A stretch of 64,000 nucleotides of DNA from an uncultured Gammaproteobacteria bacterium (GCA_913064945.1 CAJYAN010000005.1:1-64000), one strand, 5' to 3'. Numbered from the stretch's first letter, positions 35,464 through 46,474 are shown. A program made the numbers and translations. Notes: generated by a model from the letters alone, not told the origin.

Positions 35464-36786
35464 TTAATCAACAAGCCGTGCATAAAGGTCGTAGGCATCG
35501 CTGTTGGTGATCTCGACCTCAACAAATTCACCGGCAGGCAAATCAAACTCGCCTTCCACATAGACAACACCATCGACCTCGGGGGCATCGGCCTGGCGAC
35601 GGGTAATGCTGCCGTGCTCATCCTGGCCATCGACAATCACGGTCATGCGCTGGCCGACTTTAGTGGCGAGTTTGCTGGCACTGATCTCTGCCTGCACCTC
35701 CATAAATTCCTGCAGGCGATCCTGTTTTTCGTCTTCGGATATATGTCCCGTTAAATCATTGGCAGCGGCACCTTCGACGGGCGAATAGGCAAAGGCACCG
35801 ACCCGGTCGAGCTGGGCGACCTTGAGAAATTCCAGTAGCTCGGTAAAGTCCTGTGCGGTCTCGCCGGGAAAGCCAACGATAAAGGTACTGCGCAGGGTAA
35901 TATCAGGGCAGTCACGACGCCAGCTCTCGATACGACGTAACACGTTCTCGCTATTGGCGGGGCGTTTCATGCTTTTTAGGATCTTCGGACTGGCATGTTG
36001 CAGCGGGATATCCAGATACGGCACGATTCTACCCTCGGCCATTAACGGGATCACTTCGTCGACATGCGGGTAGGGGTACACGTAATGTAGTCGCACCCAG
36101 GCATCCAGTGAGCCGAGCGCCGCCGCCAGTTCCGTAAAGCGCGTCTTTACCGGGCGTCCCCCCCAGAAGTCGGTGCGATATTTGACATCCACGCCATAGG
36201 CGCTGGTGTCCTGCGACACGACCAGTAATTCCTTCACCCCGGCCTGCACCAGGTTCTCGGCCTCCTGTAATACCTCACCGACCGGCCGACTGACCAGGTC
36301 ACCGCGCAGCGCCGGAATAATGCAAAAACGACAACGATGGTTACAGCCCTCGGAGATCTTTAAATAGGCATAGTGGCGCGGTGTCAGTTTGATACCACCG
36401 GGCGGAATCAGGCTGGTGTAGGGATCATGTGCGGCTGGCAGGTGCTTGTGGACCGCTGTCATCACCTCTTCCAGGGCGTGTGGTCCCGTCACGGCCAGCA
36501 CCTGGGGGTGCGACTGTTGCACGATGTCGCCCTTGGCGCCAAGGCAACCGGTGACGATGACCTTGCCATTTTCCTGCAGGGCCTCACCAATGGTGTCGAG
36601 GGACTCTTCCACCGCTGCATCGATAAAACCGCAGGTGTTGACCACCACCAGGTCGGCACCGGCGTAGTCAGGCACGATGTCATAACCCTCGGCCCGTAAC
36701 TGGGTGAGGATGCGTTCAGAGTCGACCAGGGCCTTGGGGCAACCGAGGCTAATAAAACCAACCCGTGGGGGAGAGGAGTGAGTCAA
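35464..36786 (-). CDS. rimO: RimO, ribosomal protein S12 methylthiotransferase
   Basis: A radical-SAM enzyme adding a methylthio group to Asp89 (E. coli numbering) of ribosomal protein S12, using two 4Fe-4S clusters. 440 residues. The N-terminal MTTase domain begins [18 protein letters not shown]. The radical-SAM cluster is CNHRCRFC (in [12 protein letters not shown]), and the C-terminal TRAM domain ends [16 protein letters not shown]. Length and layout are standard. Confidence 0.97.
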   Translation of the reverse strand: MTHSSPPRVGFISLGCPKALVDSERILTQLRAEGYDIVPDYAGADLVVVNTCGFIDAAVEESLDTIGEALQENGKVIVTGCLGAKGDIVQQSHPQVLAVTGPHALEEVMTAVHKHLPAAHDPYTSLIPPGGIKLTPRHYAYLKISEGCNHRCRFCIIPALRGDLVSRPVGEVLQEAENLVQAGVKELLVVSQDTSAYGVDVKYRTDFWGGRPVKTRFTELAAALGSLDAWVRLHYVYPYPHVDEVIPLMAEGRIVPYLDIPLQHASPKILKSMKRPANSENVLRRIESWRRDCPDITLRSTFIVGFPGETAQDFTELLEFLKVAQLDRVGAFAYSPVEGAAANDLTGHISEDEKQDRLQEFMEVQAEISASKLATKVGQRMTVIVDGQDEHGSITRRQADAPEVDGVVYVEGEFDLPAGEFVEVEITNSDAYDLYARLVD

Positions 36787-36894
36787 GGATTTCTACCGCG
36801 CATATAGTATGTGATTAAGAAACAGGCGTAATTATATCGCTTATTGATCGCCAGCAAGTGAAATATTTCAGTTCTATTCAGCGTCGTGACTACC

Positions 36895-36925
36895 CGCTTA
36901 GCGGCCTGATGTTTGAACCATCAGG
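36895..36925 (+). other. Two adjacent hairpins in the rimO-xthA gap
   Basis: CCGC/GCGG (36895-36905) and CCTGATG/CATCAGG (36905-36925) sit side by side downstream of xthA. No T-run follows on the minus strand, so this is at best a weak or factor-dependent terminator. Confidence 0.3.
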
Positions 36926-36943
36926 TTTGCTGCTGTCGTGGGC

Positions 36944-37711
36944 CTAGATATCGTAATCAATAATCAGAGGCGCATGATCGGAGAATTTCTGCTCTTTGTA
37001 GATCGATGTCTTTTTAACTTTATCCTTTAAACCCGGTGTGACCACCTGATAGTCGATGCGCCAACCCACGTTATTGGCATAGGCCTGGCCACGATTGGAC
37101 CACCAGGTATATTGATCGGCCTGTTGGTTGACGACACGAAAGGCATCCACCCAGCCCATTTCGTCATAGAGTTTGTCGAGCCAGGCATGTTCCGCCGGAG
37201 TACAGCCGGAGTTTTTCTGATTACTGGTCCAGTTCTTAATATCGATACGCTTGTGTACGGTATTCCAGTCGCCGGCAATAATGTATTCACGACGTTTACG
37301 CCGCATGGCCTGCATTTCATCCATAAAATGGTCCATGAAGCGCAGCTTGCGCTGGTGTCGTTCTTCGTCTGCCGAGCCGGAAGGTAAATACAGCGAGGCA
37401 ACACTGAGCTTGCCAAAATCAACCTGCAGATAACGGCCCTCGCTATCGACCGGGTCCCAGCCGAGGCCGGTATAAACATTGTCGGGTTTTTCACGGCAAA
37501 AAACGGCAACACCGCTATAACCTTTTTTTTCTGCATCAAAGTAATAACAGTGAAAACCCCTGGGATAAAAAATGTCGTCGTCGAGCTGGTGTTCCTGCGC
37601 CTTGGTCTCCTGAATACAGACCACATCGGCGCACTGGCGTGATAGCCATTTAAAAAACCCTTTTTTTTCCGCTGAACGGATGCCGTTGACGTTGGCGGTG
37701 ATGACTCGCAC
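36944..37711 (-). CDS. xthA: Exodeoxyribonuclease III (AP endonuclease)
   Basis: A 255-residue exonuclease/endonuclease/phosphatase-fold enzyme that cuts at abasic sites. Catalytic residues are visible: the ITANVNGIRS start, Glu in CIQETK, DWNTVH for the metal centre, and SDHAPL with the histidine base. Start GTG 37711 is supported by an AGGGGA ribosome site. A longer frame to ATG 37747 would lack one. These active-site residues rule out the related non-catalytic Crc protein. It is transcribed divergently from pyrE. Confidence 0.93.
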   Translation of the reverse strand: MRVITANVNGIRSAEKKGFFKWLSRQCADVVCIQETKAQEHQLDDDIFYPRGFHCYYFDAEKKGYSGVAVFCREKPDNVYTGLGWDPVDSEGRYLQVDFGKLSVASLYLPSGSADEERHQRKLRFMDHFMDEMQAMRRKRREYIIAGDWNTVHKRIDIKNWTSNQKNSGCTPAEHAWLDKLYDEMGWVDAFRVVNQQADQYTWWSNRGQAYANNVGWRIDYQVVTPGLKDKVKKTSIYKEQKFSDHAPLIIDYDI

Positions 37712-37779
37712 GATGACTTTTCCCCTGGTTTCGAAAACGTGTATCATACCGCAGCTTGGACACCGACGGGACGCCTGAC

Positions 37780-38421
37780 ATGCAAGATTATCAACGTGAA
37801 TTCATTCAACTGGCACTGAACCATCAGGTCTTGCGCTTCGGTAGCTTTACCCTCAAGTCCGGTCGCCAGAGTCCCTACTTTTTTAATGCAGGCCTGTTTA
37901 ACACCGGCAAGGCCCTGGCCAGACTCGGTCAGTATTACGCCCAGGCCATTGTCGATAGTGGTATTGAGTTTGATGTCCTGTTTGGCCCGGCCTATAAAGG
38001 CATTCCCCTGGCGGCGGCCTGCAGCATTGCGCTTTCCGAACATCACAATATCAATACGCCCTACGCCTTTAATCGCAAAGAGGCCAAGGCGCATGGTGAA
38101 GGCGGCAATATTGTCGGTGCGCCGCTGGAAGGTCGAGTTCTGATTATTGATGATGTGATGACGGCCGGTACGGCCATTCGGGAATCGATGGAAATTATTA
38201 AGGCGGCGAAGGCAGAGGCCGCTGGCGTCATTATTGCGTTAGACCGTCAGGAAAAAGGTCAGGGCGAACTCTCCGCCGTGCAGGAAGTGGAGCAGCAGAA
38301 CCGTATTCCGGTGCTCAATATTATTACACTGGATCATCTCATTGCCTATCTACAGCATGAGAAAACCCAGCAGGAAAATCTGGACGCCATGCTGGCTTAT
38401 CGTCAGCAGTACGGGGTTTAA
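37780..38421 (+). CDS. pyrE: Orotate phosphoribosyltransferase
   Basis: Converts orotate plus PRPP to orotidine 5'-phosphate in pyrimidine synthesis. 213 residues. Signatures are [12 protein letters not shown], the flexible-loop segment [12 protein letters not shown], and the PRPP motif [13 protein letters not shown]. The frame is open from 37756 but ATG 37780 (MQDYQREF) matches homologues. The last 17 codons are repeated in a second, non-functional copy 213 bases downstream. Confidence 0.97.
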   Translation: MQDYQREFIQLALNHQVLRFGSFTLKSGRQSPYFFNAGLFNTGKALARLGQYYAQAIVDSGIEFDVLFGPAYKGIPLAAACSIALSEHHNINTPYAFNRKEAKAHGEGGNIVGAPLEGRVLIIDDVMTAGTAIRESMEIIKAAKAEAAGVIIALDRQEKGQGELSAVQEVEQQNRIPVLNIITLDHLIAYLQHEKTQQENLDAMLAYRQQYGV

Positions 38422-38476
38422 ATACAGGCTCCTGCCCACGTCAAATAGCGACATATTAGCAGGACAGAATTGTCCT

Positions 38477-38547
38477 GTAGGAGCGCCGCCCCCGGCGCGA
38501 TGATGATCCCGAGCCAAGATCGATCGCGCCGGGGGCGGCGCTCCCAC
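38477..38547 (+). repeat. REP-like palindrome 2
   Basis: GTAGGAGCGCCGCCCCCGGC at the left pairs with the GCCGGGGGCGGCGCTCCCAC arm at the right, around a loop ATGATCCCGAGCCAAGAT. It is in copy 1 of the tandem duplication downstream of pyrE and could stabilise or end the mRNA. It has the same class ends as the elements at 35395 and 47862. Confidence 0.88.
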
Positions 38548-38689
38548 AAAAAAACTTCATCGGGTAGTCTCATGAAAACCCGGCAGGAAAATCTGGACGC
38601 CATGCTGGCTTATCGTCAGCAGTACGGGGTTTAAATACAGGCTCCTGCCCACGTCAAATAGCGACATATTAGCAGGACAGAATTGTCCT

Positions 38690-38760
38690 GTAGGAGCGCC
38701 GCCCCCGGCGCGATGATGATCCCGAGCCAAGATCGATCGCGCCGAGGGCGGCGCTCCCAC
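38690..38760 (+). repeat. REP-like palindrome 3 (duplicate of palindrome 2)
   Basis: The duplicated copy of the preceding element, 213 bases downstream. One mismatch is visible in the right arm (GCCGAGGGCGG instead of GCCGGGGGCGG), so the stem is slightly weakened. Confidence 0.88.
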
Positions 38761-38816
38761 AAAAAAACTTTATCGGGTTGTCTTACGCAGGTGAATAGCT
38801 TTGGGACACTGTTTTA

Positions 38817-39566
38817 TTAACCGACAATAAGCTTTACGCCAACGACCAACGTAACAATCTCATACACCCGCTTGATCCATTTATTGCCTTTGAGTATGGC
38901 AAAGTGTGCCCCCACATAACCGCCGAGCAGCGAGGCCAGTAACAGGACTGGCACCCAGTCCCAGCGGATGACACCCTGCAGACCCAGCGTGAGTGCACCG
39001 CTACCATTCCAGGCCAGACCTACCAGCACCAGGGTATGTGCGACGGCCAGTTTGTAATCCATTCCAAACCAGCGGACCAGCCACAGGGTGACAAACAGGC
39101 CGGTACCGGAAGTGAGTGAGCCATTTAAGATGCCGATCAGGAAAAGGCCTATGCCACCGATAATAAAGCCCGATCGGTCACGATGTGTCGCCTGGGGGTC
39201 TTGACCAAGCGTTGGGTGGCGCAGAGAGTAAAGCCCCAGACTCATGGTCAGAACGCCGAGTGCAATCTCCGCCAGGCGGTCATCAATATGGACGATGCCG
39301 AGGGCGCCAATGATCACGCCGGGGACACCACAGGCGAGCATTACCAGAGAGAACCTCAGGTCCAGGCTGCCTTCACGCCAGTGACGCAGGGTGGCGCCGA
39401 CGCCCAGTGCGACACTGGCCAGTTTATGTGTGGCCAGGGCGACACTGAATGTCAGTCCCAGAAAAATCAGCGCCGGTAGCTGCAGCAGCCCGGCACCACC
39501 ACCGGCAAAGGCAGAGAAGGCATTGGCGATAAATGACACCAGAAACAGCAGTGATTGTTCCAGCAT
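38817..39566 (-). CDS. TSUP (TauE/SafE) family anion exporter
   Basis: A 249-residue membrane protein with about eight helices. It has the family repeat signature in both halves: the N-terminal FAGGGAGLLQLPALIF and the second half with NGSLTSGTGLFVTL. TSUP proteins move sulfite, sulfoacetate, taurine-derived sulfite or other organic acids. In a sulfur oxidiser, sulfite export or thiosulfate uptake is the likely role, but substrate cannot be read from sequence. It stands alone. Confidence 0.9.
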   Translation of the reverse strand: MLEQSLLFLVSFIANAFSAFAGGGAGLLQLPALIFLGLTFSVALATHKLASVALGVGATLRHWREGSLDLRFSLVMLACGVPGVIIGALGIVHIDDRLAEIALGVLTMSLGLYSLRHPTLGQDPQATHRDRSGFIIGGIGLFLIGILNGSLTSGTGLFVTLWLVRWFGMDYKLAVAHTLVLVGLAWNGSGALTLGLQGVIRWDWVPVLLLASLLGGYVGAHFAILKGNKWIKRVYEIVTLVVGVKLIVG

Positions 39567-39650
39567 GGCTTATTTTATGATTGAATTCGTGTTAGTTTGA
39601 AAGACTTATCGGTGTATCATAAACGAGATGTTCTGTCTGCCGTAAAAAAT

Positions 39651-40298
39651 ATGACTACCAATATGCAACGTATACGTTTGATTGTTTCAGGCTGCGGCTT
39701 TCTCCTGCTGGTCATTGGTTTCCAGCCGGTATCGTATGCCAGCAATATCATGTGCTGGATGAATAAACAGGGCGTCCGGGAATGTGGCGCCATGGTACCG
39801 CCGGAGTATGCACAACAGCGCATTGAAGTCATTAATGACAAGGGCCAGATTGTCAAAGTCTTTCCACGGGCGCTTACCCCCAAAGAATTAGAAGCGGCCA
39901 GGCAGGCGGAGAAGCAAAAGGAAAAAGAACTTCAACGCGAGAGAGCCAGAAAACGCCAGGATATGATTTTATTACGCACCTTTACCACGGAACGTGATAT
40001 TGAAATGTCGCGCAAGAGTAAAGTGGATGCCATTAAGGGCATTATTGACATTACCAATAGTAATACCAGGACACTGGAGAAAAACCTGCATGATCTGCAG
40101 AAAAAGGCGGCAAATTCCGAACGTAGTGGCGAAAAGCCGTCGGCTGTCCTGATTGAGGATATGGGCAATCTTCGGAGTCAGATTCATGATAACAATGACT
40201 TCGTGGCAAAAAAACAGCAGGCCATTATTCAGCTGGAAAAGAAATACGATAATGATTTACAGCGTTATCGTGAACTAAAGAAAGTCAGGCCACGTTAA
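39651..40298 (+). CDS. Exported coiled-coil protein, unknown
   Basis: About 215 residues with a signal peptide (MTTNMQRIRLIVSGCGFLLL..., cut near YAS-N), a short N-terminal domain (NIMCWMNKQGVRECG, PPEYAQQRIEV) that resembles the DUF4124 family of periplasmic proteins, and a long charged helical region (about 85-210) that looks like a coiled coil. The start may be ATG 39651, ATG 39663 or TTG 39597. Its TAA stop overlaps the slmA stop in a TTAA. It is periplasmic or tethered. No function known. Confidence 0.8.
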   Translation: MTTNMQRIRLIVSGCGFLLLVIGFQPVSYASNIMCWMNKQGVRECGAMVPPEYAQQRIEVINDKGQIVKVFPRALTPKELEAARQAEKQKEKELQRERARKRQDMILLRTFTTERDIEMSRKSKVDAIKGIIDITNSNTRTLEKNLHDLQKKAANSERSGEKPSAVLIEDMGNLRSQIHDNNDFVAKKQQAIIQLEKKYDNDLQRYRELKKVRPR

Positions 40299-40897
40299 CC
40301 GGCGGACTTTGTCATTAGCAGTTGCATCTCCTGCCACTGCGCCTCCCAGTGTTCCAGTGGCTCGCGTTTAAAGCCGCTGCGGACAAACTGATTCATTCTG
40401 CCTTCCGCGATCGACATTAACAAATTGGCCATCACCGGGACACTGCAGTGCAGTTGTATATCATGATTCAGCTCGCCCTCACGCAAGACCTGTTTTAACT
40501 GGGTCTCCAAACGTTCATAAAACTGGTTAATCCGCACACGCAGGCGCTCGGTTTCACCCGTTAGGGCATCTCCCGTCAGCAGGCGGCTAATACCGGGGTT
40601 GCGTGCGGCAAACCCCAGTAGGAGTGAGATAATATTCTGGGTTCTTGTCAGCGTGGATCGGTGTTCCTGCAGGATGTGATTGATGAGGCCAAACACAGAT
40701 TCTTCAATAAACTCGATCAGGGCCTCGAACATTTTCGCCTTGCTGGGAAAGTGTCGATACAGCGCCGCTTCCGATACGCCTACCGCGCGTGCCAGTGCAG
40801 CCGTGGTAATGCGTTCGCCGGGGCTGTTTTCCAGTTCCTGCGCCAGGGTCTCGAGGATTTGCTGGCGGCGCGAAGGTTTATTCTGAACAGTGGCCAT
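40295..40897 (-). CDS. slmA: SlmA, TetR-family nucleoid occlusion factor
   Basis: A 200-residue TetR-fold protein that binds sites on the chromosome and blocks FtsZ assembly over the nucleoid. The N-terminal helix-turn-helix contains ITTAALARAVGVSEAALYRHFPSK (about 31-54), and the C-terminal ligand-type domain holds GFAARNPGISRLLTGDAL. Identity as SlmA is supported by the argB-slmA neighbourhood, common in gammaproteobacteria. It converges on the coiled-coil gene with a shared TTAA stop. Confidence 0.93.
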   Translation of the reverse strand: MATVQNKPSRRQQILETLAQELENSPGERITTAALARAVGVSEAALYRHFPSKAKMFEALIEFIEESVFGLINHILQEHRSTLTRTQNIISLLLGFAARNPGISRLLTGDALTGETERLRVRINQFYERLETQLKQVLREGELNHDIQLHCSVPVMANLLMSIAEGRMNQFVRSGFKREPLEHWEAQWQEMQLLMTKSAG

Positions 40898-40902
40898 GTT
40901 GT

Positions 40903-41838
<936 letters not shown>

Positions 41839-41841
41839 TTA

Positions 41842-44424
41842 CTAGAACGGAAAGTTCAGCCCCGGCTCAACCTGTAGCATGGCCGTTTTGAATTCATCCT
41901 GAATGCGCTGCAGGGCTTCCTGGGTTTTACCTTCAAAGCGCAGCACCAGGACCGGCGTGGTGTTAGAGGCACGCACCAGCCCCCAGCCATCTTCGAAGTC
42001 GGCGCGGACACCGTCAATCATAATAACGTTGGCACTACCGAAGTCTGCCTGCAGCATAAATTTTTCCATAAATTGATGGTGCTCACCTTCGGGCATGCTG
42101 ATATTAATTTCCGGCGTGTTAAAGGCATCCGGTAGTGTCTTGAAGAGTACTGCCGAAGTGTCCGTTTGATCAGAAAGTATTTCCAGCAGACGCGCGGCGG
42201 AATAAATACCATCATCAAAACCATACCAGCGTTCTTTAAAGAAAATGTGCCCGCTCATTTCACCGGCGAGTAATGCCCCGCTATCAATCATCTTGGCCTT
42301 GATCAGGGAGTGACCGGTCTTCCACATCAGGGGTTCGCCACCTTTTTCCCAGATAACCTTGGTCAGGTTGCTACTGCACTTAATATCGTAAATGATCTTG
42401 GCACCGGGATTACGTGACAGCACATCGGCGGCGAATAACATCATGAGACGATCGGGCCACAGGATCGCACCCTCGGAGTCGACAACACCGACACGGTCAC
42501 CATCACCATCAAAGGCCAGACCCAGATCGGCTTTGTGTAGCTTAACGGCCTCGATTACGTCACGCAGGTTTTCCGGTTTACTGGGGTCAGGGTGGTGATT
42601 GGGAAACTTTCCATCCACATTACAGTAGAGTTCAATCAGTTCACAGCCCATGGCCTTGAGGAGCTTGGGCGCAATGACACCGGCGACACCATTACCGCAA
42701 TCGATCACGACTTTAAGAGGACGTTTTAGGCGTACGTCGGAACCGATGCGTTCCATGTACGGCTTGGTGACGGGCAGTGTTTTGTACTGACCATCGCCCG
42801 AGGTATAGTCGCTGTTTTCAATGCGCTGGCGAAGTTGTTGAATTGTGTCGCCAGAGAGGGTTTCACCACCGAGGACCATTTTGAAACCATTATAGTCTGG
42901 CGGGTTGTGACTGCCGGTGAGCATCACGCCTGTACCCTCTGTATGTTCTGCCGCGGCATAGTAGAGTACGGGCGTTGGCACCATTCCGACATCGATTACA
43001 TTCATACCGCTCTGTTGCAAACCCTGTACCAGGGACTGTCCCAGCTCGGGGCCGGACAGGCGTCCATCCCGCGCAAAGGCGATGGCGGTCAGGCCGCGCG
43101 ACCTGGCCTCCGAGCCCAGCGCCAGACCGATCATTCGTGCGTAACTGGCATTCAGCGTCTGGCCCACAATGCCGCGAATGTCATAGGCCTTGAAAATGAC
43201 TGCCGGTGGAAATTTCGATGAGCTCGTCACTGGCGGCGTTGACGTAACGGTGGGCGCCGGTGTGCTGGCCGAGCTGATCTCCGTCAGGGCTTCATCGGAG
43301 AGTTCTTCCACTGACATACTGTCCCGGCTCATGAACATAGGATTCATTTCATGATCGGGTGTGTTACTGACCATGCTCATGGCTTCGGGGTCATCGTCGC
43401 GCTCGCGCTCCATGGTGGCACCCGGGTCAAAGCTGATCGTCTGCCGCGCCGCCTCGGCAAACTCCGGTAATATGAAATGATAATCGTGCTTCTTGAGTCC
43501 CTTGGCGTGTTCAAAACTGAGGCGCATAAAATTTTCGAGGTCGGCTCGCACGGCACCACTGACAGAACGTTTGAGTAATAAGATCACCAGCGCACCCATC
43601 ACGAGAGAGAGCAGGGCGGCAACATACATCCACTTGGTCCAGTGTGTGGTCACCATCGAGGCCGGCAGGAAAATTTCTGCCTGCCAGACCGTCCCCGGAA
43701 TGTCGATGACTTCGGCATCATTATTCTTCTGACCATTTCCGCCGCTGGCGAGCAGCAGGGCGTGTTTGGGGTCGACCGTTTGCGTCACCTCGATGTAGGC
43801 GTCGCCAGCGGCTTTTTTGACCCAACGCTCGATTTCAGCCACGTTGAGACTGAGCAGGATATCACCCAGGACTTTGCCCTTCGCACTCAGGACCGGCTGA
43901 ACGATATCAATATGTTGCTGCGCCGTACTAAAAACATGCACTTCGGTCGGTGTGACTTCCCGGGTTTGGTTGGCGCGGCTCATCAGGTCAAGACAGGCAT
44001 AACCGATGGGCGGTGTTTGTGACGGTTCCAGTTGCGCCGTACCCTGCTTGAAAATACGCAGGTTGAGGGCACCGGGAAAGAAAGCCCGGTGTTGCTTGGC
44101 ATAGGCCTGCACAGCGTCGATATCATCGCTCTGCAGCAGGTTTTGCAGGTGCTGTCCCATCGACATCCCCCACAGCGCATAACGATAACGTTGTACTTCA
44201 TCACCCAGGCGTTGGGCATAGACCTCGGCGGCTGTGCGCTTCATATTGAGCTGCTGGTGATGGATCTGACTACGAGATTCCCAGTTGGCGACAAAGACAA
44301 TGACGACAATGATGGCGCAGAACAGGACTATCGCGAGAAGACTAACGGCCCCCAGCGTTAAACCCCCCGATTTTTTTCCTGCAGCGCGTTTGCGTCGGCT
44401 GCGACGACTTGATCTCAATGCCAT
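41842..44424 (-). CDS. algC: Long AlgC: membrane-anchored phosphomannomutase/phosphoglucomutase
   Basis: An 860-residue protein, about twice the length of the classical enzyme. A basic N-terminus leads to a membrane helix (about 27-48), an extracytoplasmic Cache-like segment (about 50-255), a second helix (about 258-283), an unstructured linker, and then the phosphohexomutase (about 400-860). The active site is in TGSHNPPDYNG with the phosphoserine, the metal loop is DGDGDRVGV, and RASNTTPVLVLRFEG is the phosphate-binding loop. It interconverts mannose or glucose 6- and 1-phosphates for exopolysaccharide or LPS. The sensory half suggests regulation by an extracellular signal. Confidence 0.95.
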   Translation of the reverse strand: MALRSSRRSRRKRAAGKKSGGLTLGAVSLLAIVLFCAIIVVIVFVANWESRSQIHHQQLNMKRTAAEVYAQRLGDEVQRYRYALWGMSMGQHLQNLLQSDDIDAVQAYAKQHRAFFPGALNLRIFKQGTAQLEPSQTPPIGYACLDLMSRANQTREVTPTEVHVFSTAQQHIDIVQPVLSAKGKVLGDILLSLNVAEIERWVKKAAGDAYIEVTQTVDPKHALLLASGGNGQKNNDAEVIDIPGTVWQAEIFLPASMVTTHWTKWMYVAALLSLVMGALVILLLKRSVSGAVRADLENFMRLSFEHAKGLKKHDYHFILPEFAEAARQTISFDPGATMERERDDDPEAMSMVSNTPDHEMNPMFMSRDSMSVEELSDEALTEISSASTPAPTVTSTPPVTSSSKFPPAVIFKAYDIRGIVGQTLNASYARMIGLALGSEARSRGLTAIAFARDGRLSGPELGQSLVQGLQQSGMNVIDVGMVPTPVLYYAAAEHTEGTGVMLTGSHNPPDYNGFKMVLGGETLSGDTIQQLRQRIENSDYTSGDGQYKTLPVTKPYMERIGSDVRLKRPLKVVIDCGNGVAGVIAPKLLKAMGCELIELYCNVDGKFPNHHPDPSKPENLRDVIEAVKLHKADLGLAFDGDGDRVGVVDSEGAILWPDRLMMLFAADVLSRNPGAKIIYDIKCSSNLTKVIWEKGGEPLMWKTGHSLIKAKMIDSGALLAGEMSGHIFFKERWYGFDDGIYSAARLLEILSDQTDTSAVLFKTLPDAFNTPEINISMPEGEHHQFMEKFMLQADFGSANVIMIDGVRADFEDGWGLVRASNTTPVLVLRFEGKTQEALQRIQDEFKTAMLQVEPGLNFPF

Positions 44425-44450
44425 GTGCTTCGCCTGGTTCCCTTCAGTTT

Positions 44451-44906
44451 TTAATTTTTACCGGTATGACCGAAGCCGCCTGTGGCACGCGAAGAGGTCG
44501 TAAAGTCATCGACAATTTCAAAACGGGCCTGTACGACAGGCACCACCACCAGTTGCGCAATGCGATCACCGATTTCGATAGTAAAAGAATCATGGCCCCG
44601 GTTCCAGCAGGAAACAAACAGCTGACCCTGATAATCCGAGTCGATCAGGCCAACGAGATTACCAAGCACAATGCCGTGCTTATGGCCGAGCCCGGAGCGC
44701 GGCAGGATAATGGCGGCCAGGCCCGGGTCATCGATGTGAATCGAGAGGCCTGTGGGGATCAGATGGGTCTCACCGGGGTGGAGGGTGAGGGCCTGATCCA
44801 GACAGGCGCGTAAATCCATACCGGCAGAACCGGTTGTGGCATATTCGGGTAGCGGGATCTCGTTACCGACACGGCTATCGAGAACTTTCATCTTAATGAC
44901 CTGCAT
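44451..44906 (-). CDS. dut: dUTP diphosphatase
   Basis: A 151-residue trimeric enzyme hydrolysing dUTP to dUMP, keeping uracil out of DNA. All five motifs are visible: [38 protein letters not shown] and [10 protein letters not shown] at the C-terminus. It lies downstream of coaBC and upstream of algC in the standard order. Confidence 0.97.
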   Translation of the reverse strand: MQVIKMKVLDSRVGNEIPLPEYATTGSAGMDLRACLDQALTLHPGETHLIPTGLSIHIDDPGLAAIILPRSGLGHKHGIVLGNLVGLIDSDYQGQLFVSCWNRGHDSFTIEIGDRIAQLVVVPVVQARFEIVDDFTTSSRATGGFGHTGKN

Positions 44907-45088
44907 TAAGTCTCCTTAATCTATGGATCGATATTGTAGTGTTGTTTAAAGATGGTGTGTATTGCTTAAACGAGTCGATCTTAAGGCCGATGCGTCGGCC
45001 ATATAGTCACCCGTATTTTTCCTCCAAGTCGTGCTGCCATGTTTATGGAGACGATGGTATTCATTGTCGGCGGGCTCTCGCCTGCCAT

Positions 45089-46372
45089 TTAATCCCGCTG
45101 GCCGGGACGGTGCTGGTGCAAGGTGACGACCTTGTCTGATTCCTGCTTATTTTCCTGTCGCTCAAAGCGTTGTGCGATAAGGACAATAAGTTCACGTGCA
45201 AGACGCTGCTTGCTGGCCAGTGGCAGTGCAACTTCACCGCCGTGCCAGTAGACCTGCAGGGCATTGTCATCACTGCCAAAGGTACCCGCGGTCGCCTGCG
45301 CGGCTGGACCAACCAGGTTGGCAGCGACCATGTCGAGCTTCTTGCTGGCCAGTTTTGCCTTTGCATGTTCGGTGAGCTTTTCGGTCTCGGCGGCAAAACC
45401 CACACAAAACAGCTCTGGTCGTTGTGCCTTGATGGTCTTGATAATATCGCGGGTAGGTTCAAGTTGCAGCGTCAGGGTCTGGTCGTCTTTTTTCAGTTTC
45501 TGTTTGAGGGGCGCAACCGGACGATAATCGGCGACGGCGGCGGCGCCAATAAAAATGTCGGCGGACGCCGTGATGTCGAGACAGGTATTCAGCATGACTT
45601 CGGCGCTAGTGACGGCCATCAGTGTGGCACGATCCGGCGGCGTCAGCGCCGTCGGGCCGCTGACTAAGGTGACGCTGGCACCGGCATCAATAGCCGCCGC
45701 GGCCAGGGCATAACCCATTTTGCCGGAGCTGTGGTTGGAGAGATAGCGCACCGGGTCAATCGCCTCGTGGGTGGGACCGGCGGTAATCACAACATGCTTA
45801 CCCGCCAGGCAGCCGATCTCGAACATGGAGGCCAGGGCAGTAATCAGTGCCTCCGGTTCCTGCATGCGCCCAGGCCCCACATCACCACAGGCCTGTTCGC
45901 CACTATCGGGACTCAACAGGAGAACGCCACGTTGTTGCAGTGTCTTGATGTTGTCCTGGGTGGCGGCATCGGCCCACATATGCTGATTCATGGCCGGTGC
46001 CAGCACGAGGGGTATTTTACTCGCCAGACAGACGGCACCCAGCAGGTCGCTGGCACGACCACCGGTGAGCCGGGCGATAAAATCGGCGCTGGCTGGGGCG
46101 ACCAGAATAACATCGGCCCAGCGGGATAATTCGATGTGGCCCATACCCGCCTCGGCGGTTTCATCGATGAGCGCATGGTGGACTGGATGTCCACTGAGTG
46201 CCTGAAACGTCAGCGGCGTGACAAAGGCGGTGGCCGCCTCGGTCATGACGACGCGCACATCGGCACCGACATCACGCAGGCGGCGGACCAGCTCAGCCGA
46301 TTTATAGGCGGCAATTGAACCGGTGATACCCAGCAGGATTCGTTTGTTGGTTAGTGCTTGCATACCTGACAT
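45089..46372 (-). CDS. coaBC: CoaBC, phosphopantothenoylcysteine synthetase/decarboxylase
   Basis: A bifunctional coenzyme A enzyme of 427 residues. The N-terminal CoaC flavoprotein has GITGSIAAYKSAEL and the active-site region APAMNQHMW. The C-terminal CoaB half starts at about 190 with VVITAGPTHEAIDPVRYLSN and NHSSGKMGYALA. It joins cysteine to phosphopantothenate and decarboxylates the product. It is divergent from radC. Confidence 0.97.
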   Translation of the reverse strand: MSGMQALTNKRILLGITGSIAAYKSAELVRRLRDVGADVRVVMTEAATAFVTPLTFQALSGHPVHHALIDETAEAGMGHIELSRWADVILVAPASADFIARLTGGRASDLLGAVCLASKIPLVLAPAMNQHMWADAATQDNIKTLQQRGVLLLSPDSGEQACGDVGPGRMQEPEALITALASMFEIGCLAGKHVVITAGPTHEAIDPVRYLSNHSSGKMGYALAAAAIDAGASVTLVSGPTALTPPDRATLMAVTSAEVMLNTCLDITASADIFIGAAAVADYRPVAPLKQKLKKDDQTLTLQLEPTRDIIKTIKAQRPELFCVGFAAETEKLTEHAKAKLASKKLDMVAANLVGPAAQATAGTFGSDDNALQVYWHGGEVALPLASKQRLARELIVLIAQRFERQENKQESDKVVTLHQHRPGQRD

Positions 46373-46474
46373 ATTCTAGCAGACTTGTCTTTAGATCCAG
46401 TATTGCCGTAAATTTTCTTTACTATATAACAAAGCAAGTCACAAACTTAAATCAGGCAACGACAAGGAGGTCGT

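Larger units (their letters stand above)
38356..38783 (+). repeat. Tandem duplication (213-215 bp) including the pyrE 3' end
   Basis: Copy 1 (38356-38570) and copy 2 (38571-38783) are nearly identical. Each holds the last codons of pyrE with its stop, an AGGACA/TGTCCT palindrome and a REP-like hairpin. Corresponding points (CAGGAAAATC at 38371 and 38584) are 213 bases apart. Only a handful of differences are visible (for example a 2-base indel near the junction and a few substitutions), so the event is recent. Copy 2 is a pyrE fragment with no start. Confidence 0.95.

Noticed and set aside
36944-37711. Crc-like catabolite regulator
   Set aside because: Catalytic residues of exonuclease III are all visible (QETK, DWNT, SDHAP).
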